A stretch of DNA of 64,000 nucleotides from Sphingobacterium thalpophilum (GTDB taxonomy: Bacteria; Bacteroidota; Bacteroidia; Sphingobacteriales; Sphingobacteriaceae): assembly GCF_901482695.1 (NCBI RefSeq), contig NZ_LR590484.1:5084001-5148000 (forward strand), read 5' to 3'. The notes beneath the pieces were generated by a model. The model saw only the letters and a program-made list of their open reading frames with translations, was not told the origin of the DNA and made no database searches. The position numbers and the translations under genes were made by a program. Below, piece by piece: positions 1 through 8,357 of the stretch (position 1 is its first letter; each line of letters opens with the position of its first letter).

Positions 1-633
1 CTTGAGCATGTGGAAATTCATGAAAGTGAGTCCGCAAACTGGAGATTTCCGGTGCAATGGGTCGTCAGGCCACAAACGGATGATTTACACGACTATAGGG
101 GATATGCAGGTCGTGTGTTAGGAGAGGGGTTGACGGTAGGCTCGCCCGTCATCATCTATCCCGCAGAAACCTACAGCACAATTAAAGCCATTGAATTTAA
201 TGGCCAGAATCTTGAACGCGCCGAAAATGGACAATCGGTGATCGTTCACCTGTCTGATGATGTCGATATCAGCCGCGGCGACACAATAGCGAATGTCGAA
301 GCTCCGCCAAAATTTGAACGGAACATCCAGGGAAATATCTGTTGGTTTGACAACAAACCGTTGGATACAGATCAAATTTACCTGATCCAAAGCCACAGCA
401 AACTGACAAAAATTAAAGTTGTCGACGTGCTTTACAAGTTTGATATCAATACACAGGAAAAAGTTTATGATGAAGCGATAAAGCTGAACGACATTGGCCG
501 CATTGCGATCAAGTCGGCAGAGAATCTCGTATTTGATCTTCAAGATGAAAATGCTGCAAATTCTCAAGCGATTGTCATCGATCCGCGTACCAATCTCACT
601 GTTGGCGCATTGATGATTCAAGCTGTTGACTAA
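1..633 (+). CDS. cysN: Sulfate adenylyltransferase subunit 1, C-terminal part (partial at left edge)
   Basis: This is the C-terminal ~210 residues of CysN, the GTPase subunit that drives ATP sulfurylase in assimilatory sulfate activation. The reading frame is open to base 1, so the gene starts outside the window and the GTG at 10 is not its start. The visible part matches the beta-barrel domains II and III of this EF-Tu-like family: the FPVQWVVRP stretch, the DYRGYAGRV motif, and VDISRGDTIA, all typical after the GTPase domain. The GTP-binding motifs themselves are not in the window. cysD, its partner, would be expected upstream. A clean hairpin plus T-run 40 bases after the stop suggests this gene ends its operon. 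Confidence 0.9.
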   Translation, partial: LEHVEIHESESANWRFPVQWVVRPQTDDLHDYRGYAGRVLGEGLTVGSPVIIYPAETYSTIKAIEFNGQNLERAENGQSVIVHLSDDVDISRGDTIANVEAPPKFERNIQGNICWFDNKPLDTDQIYLIQSHSKLTKIKVVDVLYKFDINTQEKVYDEAIKLNDIGRIAIKSAENLVFDLQDENAANSQAIVIDPRTNLTVGALMIQAVD

Positions 634-671
634 AATTAAATTTTAAATATTCAACCTAAATATTTATTTCG

Positions 672-701
672 GAACTCAGCTTAATAGCTGAGTTCTTTTT
701 T
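672..701 (+). terminator. Intrinsic terminator after cysN
   Basis: A perfect 10-bp stem (672-681 with 686-695) with a four-base loop is followed directly by a T-run to 701. It lies 38 bases past the cysN stop on the same strand. Confidence 0.8.
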
Positions 702-1172
702 ATGCGGTTATTGGAATCTTTCGCTTTAATATGCGGCAAATTGAAGACGCTTTATCATAGACATGGTAATCGTATTTGTTAGCTACTAGCGCAAATGGAT
801 TTACCATAAGGCAGCTTGTGTGAACCTGTTTCATCTGATCCAATAATATGAGTTGTATAATTTATATTATGTTAAATATAACTAGGCTTTCCATAGCCTG
901 TAATACTTCATAACAGAATAACCGAGCTATCATTACAGCTACAACTAAAAATCATTAAATCGACAATGATTCTCTTTACGACAGTTTAAATCGAACAAAA
1001 TCCGCTAATTGAGCGGTTTGACCATATAAACGGACACAAATGGCAGCATTATGAAAAAATATGAAATTTCATCAGAACAGAATAAAATTTATAAAAAATC
1101 AACAAAAATTGGTTTTTTATTAGAAAATATATAAATTAGTGCCAGCCAAAGGGAAATTTTACTAATTAAAAC
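702..1172. other. AT-rich intergenic region upstream of gdhA
   Basis: I see no convincing gene between the cysN terminator and gdhA; only short AT-rich ORFs without coding character. A weak promoter candidate close to gdhA has a TTG at 1109-1111, an 18-base spacer and TATAAATT at 1130-1137, which would give a leader of about 30 bases. The -7 box differs from the TAnnTTTG consensus, so this is tentative. Confidence 0.4.
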
Positions 1173-2504
1173 ATGTCAAAAAATTTTAACGAGTTCATTG
1201 CTAACGTTGAGAAACGTAATCCCAATGAACCAGAATTCTTACAAGCTGTAAAAGAGGTTACCGAGGATTTATTTCCTTATATCACAGAGAATCATCCTGA
1301 ATTTTTCGATCAAAAAATTCTTGAACGCCTGACAGAGCCTGAACGTATCATATCATTTCGAGTAACATGGTTAGATGACAATCATGAAGTTCAGGTAAAC
1401 CGGGGTTATCGTGTGCAGATGAATAGTTCCATCGGCCCGTATAAAGGTGGACTTCGCTTCGCTCCTTCTGTAAATCAAAGCATTCTAAAATTTCTTGCCT
1501 TCGAACAGGTTTTTAAAAATAGCTTAACTGGTTTGCCTATCGGCGGTGGTAAAGGTGGATCTGATTTTGATCCGAAGGGCAAATCGGACAACGAGATTAT
1601 GCGTTTTTGTCAAAGCTTCATGACTGAACTTTATCGTCATATCGGTGCAGACACAGATGTGCCTGCGGGAGATATTGGTGTCGGCGGACGGGAGATTGGA
1701 TTTTTATTTGGTCAGTTCAAACGTCTTCAGAACAATTTTACAGGGGTATTGACCGGTAAGGGCGAATTGTGGGGTGGCTCTTATATCCGTCCGGAAGCAA
1801 CGGGTTACGGCCTACTCTACTTCGTAGACTGCATATTTAAGCACAAAGGCCAATCTTTACAGGGTAAAGTAGCCACTGTCTCGGGGGCCGGAAACGTCGC
1901 ATTTTACGCGGTTGAAAAAGCAACACAGCTCGGCGCAAAAGTAATAACGGTATCAAACAGCTCTGGAACATTGTATGATCCGGATGGTTTTGATGCTGAA
2001 AAAATGGCGTTTGGCGCGACCTTGGGTCGTAATTTGGATCAATATCCGTCTCGTTATCCAAATGCTCAATTCTTGCCGGGACAAAAGCCCTGGCAGTTTA
2101 AATGCGATATTGCTCTTCCATGTGCAACGCAAAATGAACTGGATGAATCGGATGCCAAGACACTTGTCTCAAATGGTTGTGTGTGTGTCGCTGAAGGCGC
2201 AAACATGCCATCGACTGCAGAAGCCATCAAAGTCTTCTTGGATGCTAAAATCAGCTTCGCGCCCGGAAAAGCGGCGAATGCCGGTGGAGTTGCCGTCAGC
2301 GGTCTAGAAATGTCTCAAAACTCAATCCGTACGCAATGGTGCACGGAAGAAGTGGACAACCGCCTGAAGACGATCATGGAAAGTATTCATGAAACCTGCC
2401 TGAAATATGGTAAAGAAAGTGACTTTGTCAATTACTTAAAAGGTGCTAACATCGGTGGCTTTATTAAAGTCGCCAATGCGATGAAAGCACAGGGAATTGT
2501 ATAA
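1173..2504 (+). CDS. gdhA: NADP-type glutamate dehydrogenase
   Basis: Catalyses reductive amination of 2-oxoglutarate to glutamate, linking ammonium assimilation to central carbon. The 443-residue length is that of the hexameric small-subunit bacterial and fungal enzymes. The substrate motif GLPIGGGKGG carries the catalytic lysine near residue 127, and PAGDIGVGGRE around 165-173 contains the conserved aspartate. A Rossmann turn (SGAGNVA, about residue 236) opens the nucleotide domain. NADP preference is inferred from the family type rather than proved from residues. The gene stands alone, with its own leader and a strong terminator, as is usual for this gene. ATG at 1173 gives the standard N-terminus. 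Confidence 0.97.
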   Translation: MSKNFNEFIANVEKRNPNEPEFLQAVKEVTEDLFPYITENHPEFFDQKILERLTEPERIISFRVTWLDDNHEVQVNRGYRVQMNSSIGPYKGGLRFAPSVNQSILKFLAFEQVFKNSLTGLPIGGGKGGSDFDPKGKSDNEIMRFCQSFMTELYRHIGADTDVPAGDIGVGGREIGFLFGQFKRLQNNFTGVLTGKGELWGGSYIRPEATGYGLLYFVDCIFKHKGQSLQGKVATVSGAGNVAFYAVEKATQLGAKVITVSNSSGTLYDPDGFDAEKMAFGATLGRNLDQYPSRYPNAQFLPGQKPWQFKCDIALPCATQNELDESDAKTLVSNGCVCVAEGANMPSTAEAIKVFLDAKISFAPGKAANAGGVAVSGLEMSQNSIRTQWCTEEVDNRLKTIMESIHETCLKYGKESDFVNYLKGANIGGFIKVANAMKAQGIV

Positions 2505-2537
2505 TCCTGCCTTTTTCTAATCATATCATAATCCTGG

Positions 2538-2570
2538 ACGCTCAAATGTATTGCATTTGGGCGTTTTTTT
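2538..2570 (+). terminator. Intrinsic terminator after gdhA
   Basis: An 11-bp stem (2538-2548 with 2554-2564, one G-T pair) closes a five-base loop and is followed by seven T residues. It sits 34 bases after the gdhA stop. Confidence 0.85.
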
Positions 2571-2604
2571 ATACTTTTACAGTAATTTAAACAACAAGAC
2601 ATTC

Positions 2605-2850
2605 ATGAGATTAATAGCCGAACTCCCCCATCCCGATTGCAAAATTTCTATTTTTGGGATGAATCAAAAGTTTATCATCAAATTTGAACAGGGAAACCTC
2701 GAACAATCCTATAAAATTGCTGAGGTCGATATCATCGGTGGTGTAAACGGTGTATTCGAACTGCTGGATGAAGAATTTCTGAATGCTGTCATAGCGCAGT
2801 TTGCAATGATGCGTCAATCTTTTAACAGTGCTTACAGTAGATACGAATAA
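2605..2850 (+). CDS. Small conserved hypothetical protein (81 aa)
   Basis: Function unknown. The frame is open from 2551, but that stretch overlaps the gdhA terminator, so the ATG at 2605 (protein starting MRLIAELPHP) is the likely start. The product is small, soluble and acidic, with alternating hydrophobic residues suggesting a beta-rich fold and no signal peptide or Cys. I believe similar short proteins with this N-terminus occur in Sphingobacteriaceae, but cannot name a family. The downstream gene begins 10 bases after the stop, so the two are probably co-transcribed. Confidence 0.65.
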   Translation: MRLIAELPHPDCKISIFGMNQKFIIKFEQGNLEQSYKIAEVDIIGGVNGVFELLDEEFLNAVIAQFAMMRQSFNSAYSRYE

Positions 2851-2860
2851 TGTTACGTGT

Positions 2861-3199
2861 ATGTTAAATTACCTATACTTCGCGGCTTTCTGGGCTTGCC
2901 AGATTATCTCCTCCATCCTATTTAAGCTTGGTGGGATTCACCCTAAATACAAGTGGCTGACATTGGTCGTTGGAAATATTATTCTGCTCTCCGCCAGCTG
3001 GTTTCTCGTTCAGCTATTCAAAAATGTATCTCAGCCTATCGTCATAGCGGTGTGCTCGGGCGGAACATTTCTGACCGTGCAGCTTGCGATGGCACTCTAC
3101 TTCAAGAGTCCGCTAAGCTGGCAACAGGTGGTTGGTATGTTTGTCATCATCGCAGGCATGGTTATGATTACATTTGGTGGTAAAGATCAGGCTGTATAA
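2861..3199 (+). CDS. Small multidrug-resistance/EamA-like membrane protein (112 aa)
   Basis: A protein of about 112 residues with four predicted membrane helices (roughly 1-20, 31-52, 58-80, 85-107). This is the layout of half-size drug/metabolite superfamily members that act as dimers. The last helix ends with a WQQVVGMFVIIAGMVMI-type segment, the usual EamA/SMR closing pattern. The conserved membrane glutamate of EmrE-type SMR pumps is not obvious in helix 1, so a drug-export role should not be assumed. ATG at 2861 is preferred over the upstream in-frame start at 2828, which overlaps the preceding gene. Probably in one transcript with the 81-aa gene. Confidence 0.7.
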   Translation: MLNYLYFAAFWACQIISSILFKLGGIHPKYKWLTLVVGNIILLSASWFLVQLFKNVSQPIVIAVCSGGTFLTVQLAMALYFKSPLSWQQVVGMFVIIAGMVMITFGGKDQAV

Positions 3200-3212
3200 T
3201 CAAACCAGTAGT

Positions 3213-3869
3213 TTATTTATTATAATAAAATTCATCAATCACTGCCGAAGCCGCCAGTTGCTGGTTAAAGCGGTCGAGGTCGACCATTTTGCCGGAGATA
3301 TCATACATAACCTCAAGCTTACCCTCAACTTTCTCAATAACACGTCGGGTAGCTCTAATTTTAAAATCCAGCGCCATCTGTTCAAACTCGTGCAAATGGT
3401 AAAATTCGTTTGAACCGAATTTGATATGGAGTGAGCGCACCAGATAATAACGTGCCAGCAGCATTTCTATACGCTGGAAAAGGGCAAGGATAAGGACCAT
3501 GAATATGGAAAAAGATATCGCATATTGCAGCTTACCGAGCCCAGCAAACATGCCGATCCCTGCTGTAGCCCATATTACGGCGGCTGTGGTGAGTCCACTC
3601 ACGGACAGTTTTCCTTTGAAAATCACTCCGGCGCCTATAAAGCCTATGCCTGTAACAATGTTGGCTGCTACCCTATCACTGCTGCTTCCAGTAAATAGGC
3701 AGGACACGATGGTAAACATCGCCGAGCCAAAACAAATCAGTACCACGGTACGAAAACCAGCCGATTTGTTCCTATACTCCCGCTCGAAACCTATTAAACT
3801 GCCGCACAAAATGGAGGTAAGGGCATTCAATAAGGGCTCGCTGATCAAAAAATTGGTGATACTCTCCAT
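3213..3869 (-). CDS. MgtC/SapB family membrane protein
   Basis: N-terminal MgtC domain with four to five membrane helices and the family hallmarks GSLIGFEREYRNKSAGFRT (residues about 21-40) and GIGFIGAGVIFKG (about 75-87). A soluble C-terminal domain of about 75 residues follows. In enterobacteria MgtC modulates F1Fo ATP synthase and Mg or phosphate homeostasis; many other members are uncharacterised, so the role here is open. ATG at 3869 is chosen over a GTG three codons upstream. It lies downstream of mutS2 on the same strand but is separated from it by an inverted repeat, so it may be transcribed separately. Its stop faces the stop of the preceding plus-strand gene. Confidence 0.88.
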   Translation of the reverse strand: MESITNFLISEPLLNALTSILCGSLIGFEREYRNKSAGFRTVVLICFGSAMFTIVSCLFTGSSSDRVAANIVTGIGFIGAGVIFKGKLSVSGLTTAAVIWATAGIGMFAGLGKLQYAISFSIFMVLILALFQRIEMLLARYYLVRSLHIKFGSNEFYHLHEFEQMALDFKIRATRRVIEKVEGKLEVMYDISGKMVDLDRFNQQLAASAVIDEFYYNK

Positions 3870-3902
3870 AATCCACACGGTTAAACTTTTATGGGTATAT
3901 TA

Positions 3903-3942
3903 ATTCGATAGAACCCGGTTATCGATGTGGGTTCTATCGAAT
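3903..3942 (-). repeat. Perfect 14-bp inverted repeat between mutS2 and the mgtC-like gene
   Basis: Arms 3903-3916 and 3929-3942 pair perfectly across a 12-base loop. It lies 8 bases after the mutS2 stop and 34 bases before the mgtC-like start, both on the minus strand. There is no T-run after the stem in that direction (the sequence reads AATATACCC), so it could be a weak terminator, a transcript-stabilising hairpin or an operator for the mgtC-like gene. Confidence 0.6.
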
Positions 3943-3949
3943 GCTCTCG

Positions 3950-6325
3950 TTATAGATAGGCGTAGGTGATGCCATCACCGCCGCGATCTGGATGTTCGTC
4001 TTCAAAACGCGTGACATGGCTATACTTACGTAAATAATCGCGTATAAACTTCCTTAAGATCCCGTCGCCTTTGCCATGGACAATCTTCAGTGAAGGGTAA
4101 CCGATCATGACCGCCCTATCAAGCACTCTTTCCAGTTTTTGCAGCGCATCTTCGGTACGCATGCCCCTTAGGTCCAACTCTGGACTAAAATCAGCAACCG
4201 TGCTAGCTGAAAGCGTCTTGGATAGGCTCTTCGCTGACTTTTTATTTTCGCGACCCTCCAATTTAATAACGTTTTTCCGTTTTTGAACAGTCCTTAGTTC
4301 GCCCATGGCGAGAATTAAGTTATTTTTCGCAATTTCAACGACCTGTGCCTCGGCACCGTTGTCCAAAATTTGCACCCAGTCCCCTATATTGAGTTCGGTA
4401 GACTCCCCCACCTTCTCCTTAACCAAAGGTTTCGTTTTCTGTTCTTTTGGCAGAACAGCTTTCAGTGCCTGATCCAAGTTATTCCGTAGTTCACGTGTTT
4501 TTTCCTTGTCTGCTTTCGCCGATTTGATCTGGGCCACGGTATTCTCGATCAGCTTGTTTGAGTTCCGGATAATATCCTGTGCCTCTTCTTTTGCCTTCTT
4601 CAGAATAGCCCGCTTGTTTTCCTCCAGGTATTGCTGTAATTCCAGATATTCCGATTTGATGGTCTCGAGCTCTTTCTCGCGTTTGTTGATGGCCACTTTC
4701 GTATCAAAAACCTCTTTCTTTTCGCGTTCCAGATCTATCAATAAGGTATCCACTTTCTTCTGCTGTACCCCGATCTTGTTTTTGGCAGATTCCAGAATGT
4801 CTTTACCCAATCCTATCTTTTGAGCGATTTCAAATGCATAGGAACTTCCGGGCTTACCAATCTGAAGGATGTACATGGGCTTCATCTCACGATTGTCAAA
4901 TAACATGGATGCATTTTCCAGACCGTCGGTGTTGCTCGCAAATACTTTTAAATTGGAATAGTGAGTGGTAATCACGCCCCTAATCTGCTTTTTGTTGAGA
5001 GATTCCAATACGGCTTCGGCTATCGGACCACCAAACAAAGGGTCAGTGCCAGTTCCAAATTCATCAATCAACACCAATGTGCGACCATTCGCAAACTCCG
5101 TAAAATATTTCATTTTTGAGAGATGCGCGCTATAGGTACTTAAATCGCTTTCGATAGACTGATCGTCGCCGATATCAGCAAATAGCTGCTTGAAAATACC
5201 CACCTTGGTCGTCGGCTCAGCCGGAATCAACAGCCCCGATTGCACCATAATCTGTAGCAATCCCACGGTTTTCATACAGACAGACTTACCACCGGCATTC
5301 GGCCCGGAGACAACAATAATACGCTGTGTCTGGCCGATCTGTATATTTAATGGTACTACTGTCTGATGCTGATGTTGTGCATTAAGCAACAACAACGGAT
5401 GGCGACCATTGACCAAATGAATCTCGGCTTCCTTTGACAGTTCAGGCATCTCGGCTTCAATGTCCAATGCGAAGAGCGCTTTGGCCCTCACAAAGTCGAC
5501 TTTGGTCAGTAAGCCATGATAAGACAGAAGCAGAGGAATATGTGGACGTACTTTATCAGTCAGCTCGACAAGAATACGGATCACTTCCCGCCTACGCTCA
5601 AATTCAAGATCCCTTATCTTATTATTGAGGTGAAACACTTCTTCTGGCTCTATATAAGCAGTTTGACCTGTCGCAGACTCATCATGAATTAAACCTTTCA
5701 GCTTACGTTTATTTTCGGCTAGAATAGGAATACACAAACGTCCATCACGCACCGTCAGATTACCGTCGGCGGTCCACCCGCTATCTTGCGCGCTTTTGAA
5801 GATGCTATTCATTCGTTTAAGCGCTTCTTGCTCCGCCCGCTGTATCTGCTGGGTGATTTCAAGTAATAACCTAGAGGCATTATTTTTGAGTTTACCACGC
5901 TCGTCGATGACCGATTCAATATCGCGGATAATTCCTTTTTCAATAGGCAGGTGCTCAAACAGCAGCTCAAGGTTGGGGTAAAGTCCTTCCCTTTCGTTAA
6001 AATAACGTATTATCGCATACACAGTCTTTAACGACAATAGGACACGAAAAAACTCCTCTTCAAGTAAAAACGTACCCTCAACTCTAGCTTTCTCAACAAT
6101 GGCTTTTAGTGGAAAAAAATTCTCCACAGGAAAAGCGCCATCATTTACGAGTAGCTCCTTAAACTCACTGGTCTGTCTTAAAAAGCGGTCAATCTGATCA
6201 AAACGTGTCTGTGGCTGGATCTTTTCTACCAGCTCCCGGCCCGATTCACTCAGGCATTTTTGCTTTATTTTATCTTTGATCTCGGAAAACCCGAGTTTAT
6301 CAATTGCATTTAATGGATATACCAT
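3950..6325 (-). CDS. mutS2: Endonuclease/ATPase MutS2
   Basis: MutS family ATPase without the mismatch-recognition domain, tied to suppression of recombination and, in Bacillus, to splitting collided ribosomes. The 791-residue length is normal. The MutS core and clamp occupy roughly residues 1-300. The Walker A motif GPNAGGKS is at 341-348, and a Walker B region reads LVLIDEFGTGTDP. A long charged coiled coil covers about 510-640, and a C-terminal Smr domain (DLRGMRTEDA, then IVHGKGDGILR) carries the nuclease motif. It follows the DUF4296 lipoprotein gene by 24 bases on the same strand and is probably co-transcribed with it. Confidence 0.95.
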   Translation of the reverse strand: MVYPLNAIDKLGFSEIKDKIKQKCLSESGRELVEKIQPQTRFDQIDRFLRQTSEFKELLVNDGAFPVENFFPLKAIVEKARVEGTFLLEEEFFRVLLSLKTVYAIIRYFNEREGLYPNLELLFEHLPIEKGIIRDIESVIDERGKLKNNASRLLLEITQQIQRAEQEALKRMNSIFKSAQDSGWTADGNLTVRDGRLCIPILAENKRKLKGLIHDESATGQTAYIEPEEVFHLNNKIRDLEFERRREVIRILVELTDKVRPHIPLLLSYHGLLTKVDFVRAKALFALDIEAEMPELSKEAEIHLVNGRHPLLLLNAQHQHQTVVPLNIQIGQTQRIIVVSGPNAGGKSVCMKTVGLLQIMVQSGLLIPAEPTTKVGIFKQLFADIGDDQSIESDLSTYSAHLSKMKYFTEFANGRTLVLIDEFGTGTDPLFGGPIAEAVLESLNKKQIRGVITTHYSNLKVFASNTDGLENASMLFDNREMKPMYILQIGKPGSSYAFEIAQKIGLGKDILESAKNKIGVQQKKVDTLLIDLEREKKEVFDTKVAINKREKELETIKSEYLELQQYLEENKRAILKKAKEEAQDIIRNSNKLIENTVAQIKSAKADKEKTRELRNNLDQALKAVLPKEQKTKPLVKEKVGESTELNIGDWVQILDNGAEAQVVEIAKNNLILAMGELRTVQKRKNVIKLEGRENKKSAKSLSKTLSASTVADFSPELDLRGMRTEDALQKLERVLDRAVMIGYPSLKIVHGKGDGILRKFIRDYLRKYSHVTRFEDEHPDRGGDGITYAYL

Positions 6326-6349
6326 AGATCTAATAATCTTCTTTGATGG

Positions 6350-7126
6350 TTAAAGTTTTGCCGGAGGCTTGATTTCCTGCGGCGTTGAAAATACAGGTGA
6401 CCGCTCTACTTTCAACGGTCTCCTTTCGGGTCGTAGCGGTGTTTCTACAGGCTTGGCGGATGAATCCCTACCTGCTGCGCCGGTTGTTGCTGCCGGAGAA
6501 ACGGCATTGCCAGTCGAAGCAGGACCTGCCGCTGCGCCAGCTGAGCCACTAACGAACAGCTGATTCATCAGAAAACTTTCCAGCCGAAGTCCGGTTTTGA
6601 CCTGGAAGGTCCGGTTAAACAATGATGAGGCTTCTTTAAAACTGAATTTCTCTTTACTTGGCTGATAGTGGATAAGGGCCGCTATGCGTTCCTGATACTG
6701 CTGCTGCAGGCGCATCACACGATTTGTGCTATCCTGAATCCGCGCATTCAGAATGGAATCTCTGGTCCGGATCGAATCCTGCTTTTTACGTTCGATGTCT
6801 GTATAAAACTTGTTTTCTTTGGTCAGATTATCCTCCACTTTCTTATAAATTGCTGCCATGACCTCTGCATCCCTGCCGTAATAGTTCAGATTTTTCCTGA
6901 AGGTAAGAGAGTCCAAGCCATACTTATCGAAAGTAACCTGATACAAAGGCACCATCACTTTGCGGGCACTGTCGATAGGCAGAATATTCAGATAGGAATC
7001 TATCAGCTGGATTTCTGTCAGCGCTTTCACAAATTTGCTTTGGGAGATAATATCTTTATCCTCCGGCCTGACACAAGAACCAAATAAAAAAATCACTGCA
7101 AGTAGATTCAGTATTAATCGTAGCAT
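6350..7126 (-). CDS. DUF4296 lipoprotein
   Basis: Begins with a short hydrophobic signal and a lipobox (LFGSC, Cys 18), so it is predicted to be a lipid-anchored envelope protein. The first ~110 residues match the Bacteroidota DUF4296 domain, including the ALTEIQLIDSYLN and KYGLDS segments. A charged, coiled-coil-like middle follows. The last ~60 residues are rich in Ala, Gly, Pro and Arg (AAGPAST, PERRPLKVERSP), a low-complexity tail that varies between relatives. Function unknown. Located upstream of mutS2 on the same strand; this neighbourhood suggests co-transcription but not necessarily shared function. Confidence 0.85.
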   Translation of the reverse strand: MLRLILNLLAVIFLFGSCVRPEDKDIISQSKFVKALTEIQLIDSYLNILPIDSARKVMVPLYQVTFDKYGLDSLTFRKNLNYYGRDAEVMAAIYKKVEDNLTKENKFYTDIERKKQDSIRTRDSILNARIQDSTNRVMRLQQQYQERIAALIHYQPSKEKFSFKEASSLFNRTFQVKTGLRLESFLMNQLFVSGSAGAAAGPASTGNAVSPAATTGAAGRDSSAKPVETPLRPERRPLKVERSPVFSTPQEIKPPAKL

Positions 7127-7149
7127 TTCGTAGTTTTGTACAAATTTAC

Positions 7150-7176
7150 AAAAAGCACCGATATTTGGTGCTTTTT
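7150..7176. terminator. Terminator-like hairpin inside a divergent promoter region
   Basis: A perfect 10-bp stem (7150-7159 with 7167-7176) with a seven-base loop ends in five T residues on either strand. It lies between two divergent start codons (7126 minus, 7199 plus), where no transcript should be ending. It may act in a 5' leader. A good -7 box, TAAATTTG on the minus strand at about 7149-7142, borders it. Confidence 0.5.
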
Positions 7177-7198
7177 AGATCATCAAACTATAGCGTAA

Positions 7199-7891
7199 AT
7201 GAGTATTGCCAGTAATTTAGAAGCATTAAAATTGGAGACCGAAGCTGTGGGCGTTCAGCTTGTAGCAGTGTCAAAGACTAAATCCAATTCGGAGATCATG
7301 GAAGCCTATGCGGCGGGACAACGTGTTTTTGGCGAAAATCATGTTCAAGAATTAGTGGAGAAAGCTGAGGCTTTACCCAAAGATATCCAATGGCATATGA
7401 TCGGACATCTGCAGACCAACAAAGTGAAATATATTGCTCCCTTCATTAATTTGATTGCTTCGGTAGATTCATTAAAGCTCTTGAAGGAGATCAACAAGCA
7501 TGCTCTAAAGTCTGGCAGGGTGATAGACTGCCTGTTACAGGTATATATAGCGGAAGAGGATACTAAATTCGGCTTCGATCATGCTGAACTAATTGAACTG
7601 CTCCGAGATGAGGAGTTTATCGCATTGAAGAATGTACGCATTTGCGGGCTGATGGGCATTGCCTCGAATACGGATAATGAAAAAGTGATCAAAGCCGAAT
7701 TTTACGAGTTAAAGATGCTATTTGATGGTATCAAAGCGAGCTTCTTCCGTAAAGGGGATTATTTTAAAATTCTTTCCATGGGGATGTCATCCGACTATAA
7801 GATAGCCATTCAGGAAGGATCAAACATGGTTCGTATTGGTAGCACGATCTTTGGCAAAAGGGTCATCAAACATTATAAAAACAATGATTAA
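7199..7891 (+). CDS. YggS-type PLP homeostasis protein (PLPBP)
   Basis: Single-domain fold-type III pyridoxal-phosphate binder that buffers cellular PLP and affects amino-acid and vitamin B6 balance; no catalytic activity is established for the family. The PLP lysine lies in AVSKTK (Lys 26). Further family motifs are FGENHVQE, WHMIGHLQTNK and the phosphate-binding region SMGMSSDYKIAI near the C-terminus. The 230-residue length is normal. The stop overlaps the start of the next gene by 8 bases (ATG at 7884), indicating translational coupling. Confidence 0.95.
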   Translation: MSIASNLEALKLETEAVGVQLVAVSKTKSNSEIMEAYAAGQRVFGENHVQELVEKAEALPKDIQWHMIGHLQTNKVKYIAPFINLIASVDSLKLLKEINKHALKSGRVIDCLLQVYIAEEDTKFGFDHAELIELLRDEEFIALKNVRICGLMGIASNTDNEKVIKAEFYELKMLFDGIKASFFRKGDYFKILSMGMSSDYKIAIQEGSNMVRIGSTIFGKRVIKHYKNND

Positions 7892-8336
7892 ACCGATAAT
7901 TCGTGAAGCAATAAAGTCAGATTGCCCACAGATGCTGGAGCTGATCAGAGAATTGGCTATTTATGAGAAGGCGCCTGATGAAGTGACCGTCTCACTAGAG
8001 GCGTTTGAAGATGCAGGATTCGGCAAACACCCGGTCTGGGGAGCTTTCGTCGCAGAAGTGGATGGCGCAATTGTTGGAATTTCGTTATATTATGTCAGAT
8101 ACTCTACCTGGAAAGGCCGCCGGCTCTATCTGGAAGATTTGATCGTCACTGAAAAAATGCGTGGTCTAGGACTTGGAAAGCTACTTTTTGATCAGACACT
8201 GGCTTATGGTAAAGCGTGTGGCTACCACGGTATGGTGTGGCAGGTGCTCGAGTGGAATGAGCCTGCTATCAAATTCTATGAGAAGTATAAGGCCGATTTT
8301 GATGCGGAGTGGATTAATGTCTCAATTACATATTAG
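7884..8336 (+). CDS. GNAT acetyltransferase, spermidine/diamine acetyltransferase-like
   Basis: A 150-residue GNAT protein. The acetyl-CoA loop is RGLGLGK (about residues 91-97), preceded by the strand LYLEDLIV and followed by WNEPAIKFYEKY. The order and wording of LIRELAIYEKAPDEV, DGFGxHP-like DAGFGKHPVW and YLEDL resemble animal SSAT-type diamine acetyltransferases and bacterial relatives, so polyamines or similar amines are the best guess for the substrate. The start is taken as the ATG inside the end of the YggS gene; an in-frame GTG further upstream would only add residues read from that gene. Likely in one operon with its neighbours. Confidence 0.85.
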   Translation: MIKPIIREAIKSDCPQMLELIRELAIYEKAPDEVTVSLEAFEDAGFGKHPVWGAFVAEVDGAIVGISLYYVRYSTWKGRRLYLEDLIVTEKMRGLGLGKLLFDQTLAYGKACGYHGMVWQVLEWNEPAIKFYEKYKADFDAEWINVSITY

Positions 8337-8357
8337 AAAGCAAAAACAATCAACTGA

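Noticed and set aside
118..621. Long minus-strand open frame opposite cysN
   Set aside because: It lies wholly inside the cysN coding region in another frame, has no recognisable similarity and no promoter.
1837..2307. Open frames on both strands inside gdhA
   Set aside because: Both are shadows of the intact gdhA reading frame, whose motifs account for the conserved sequence.
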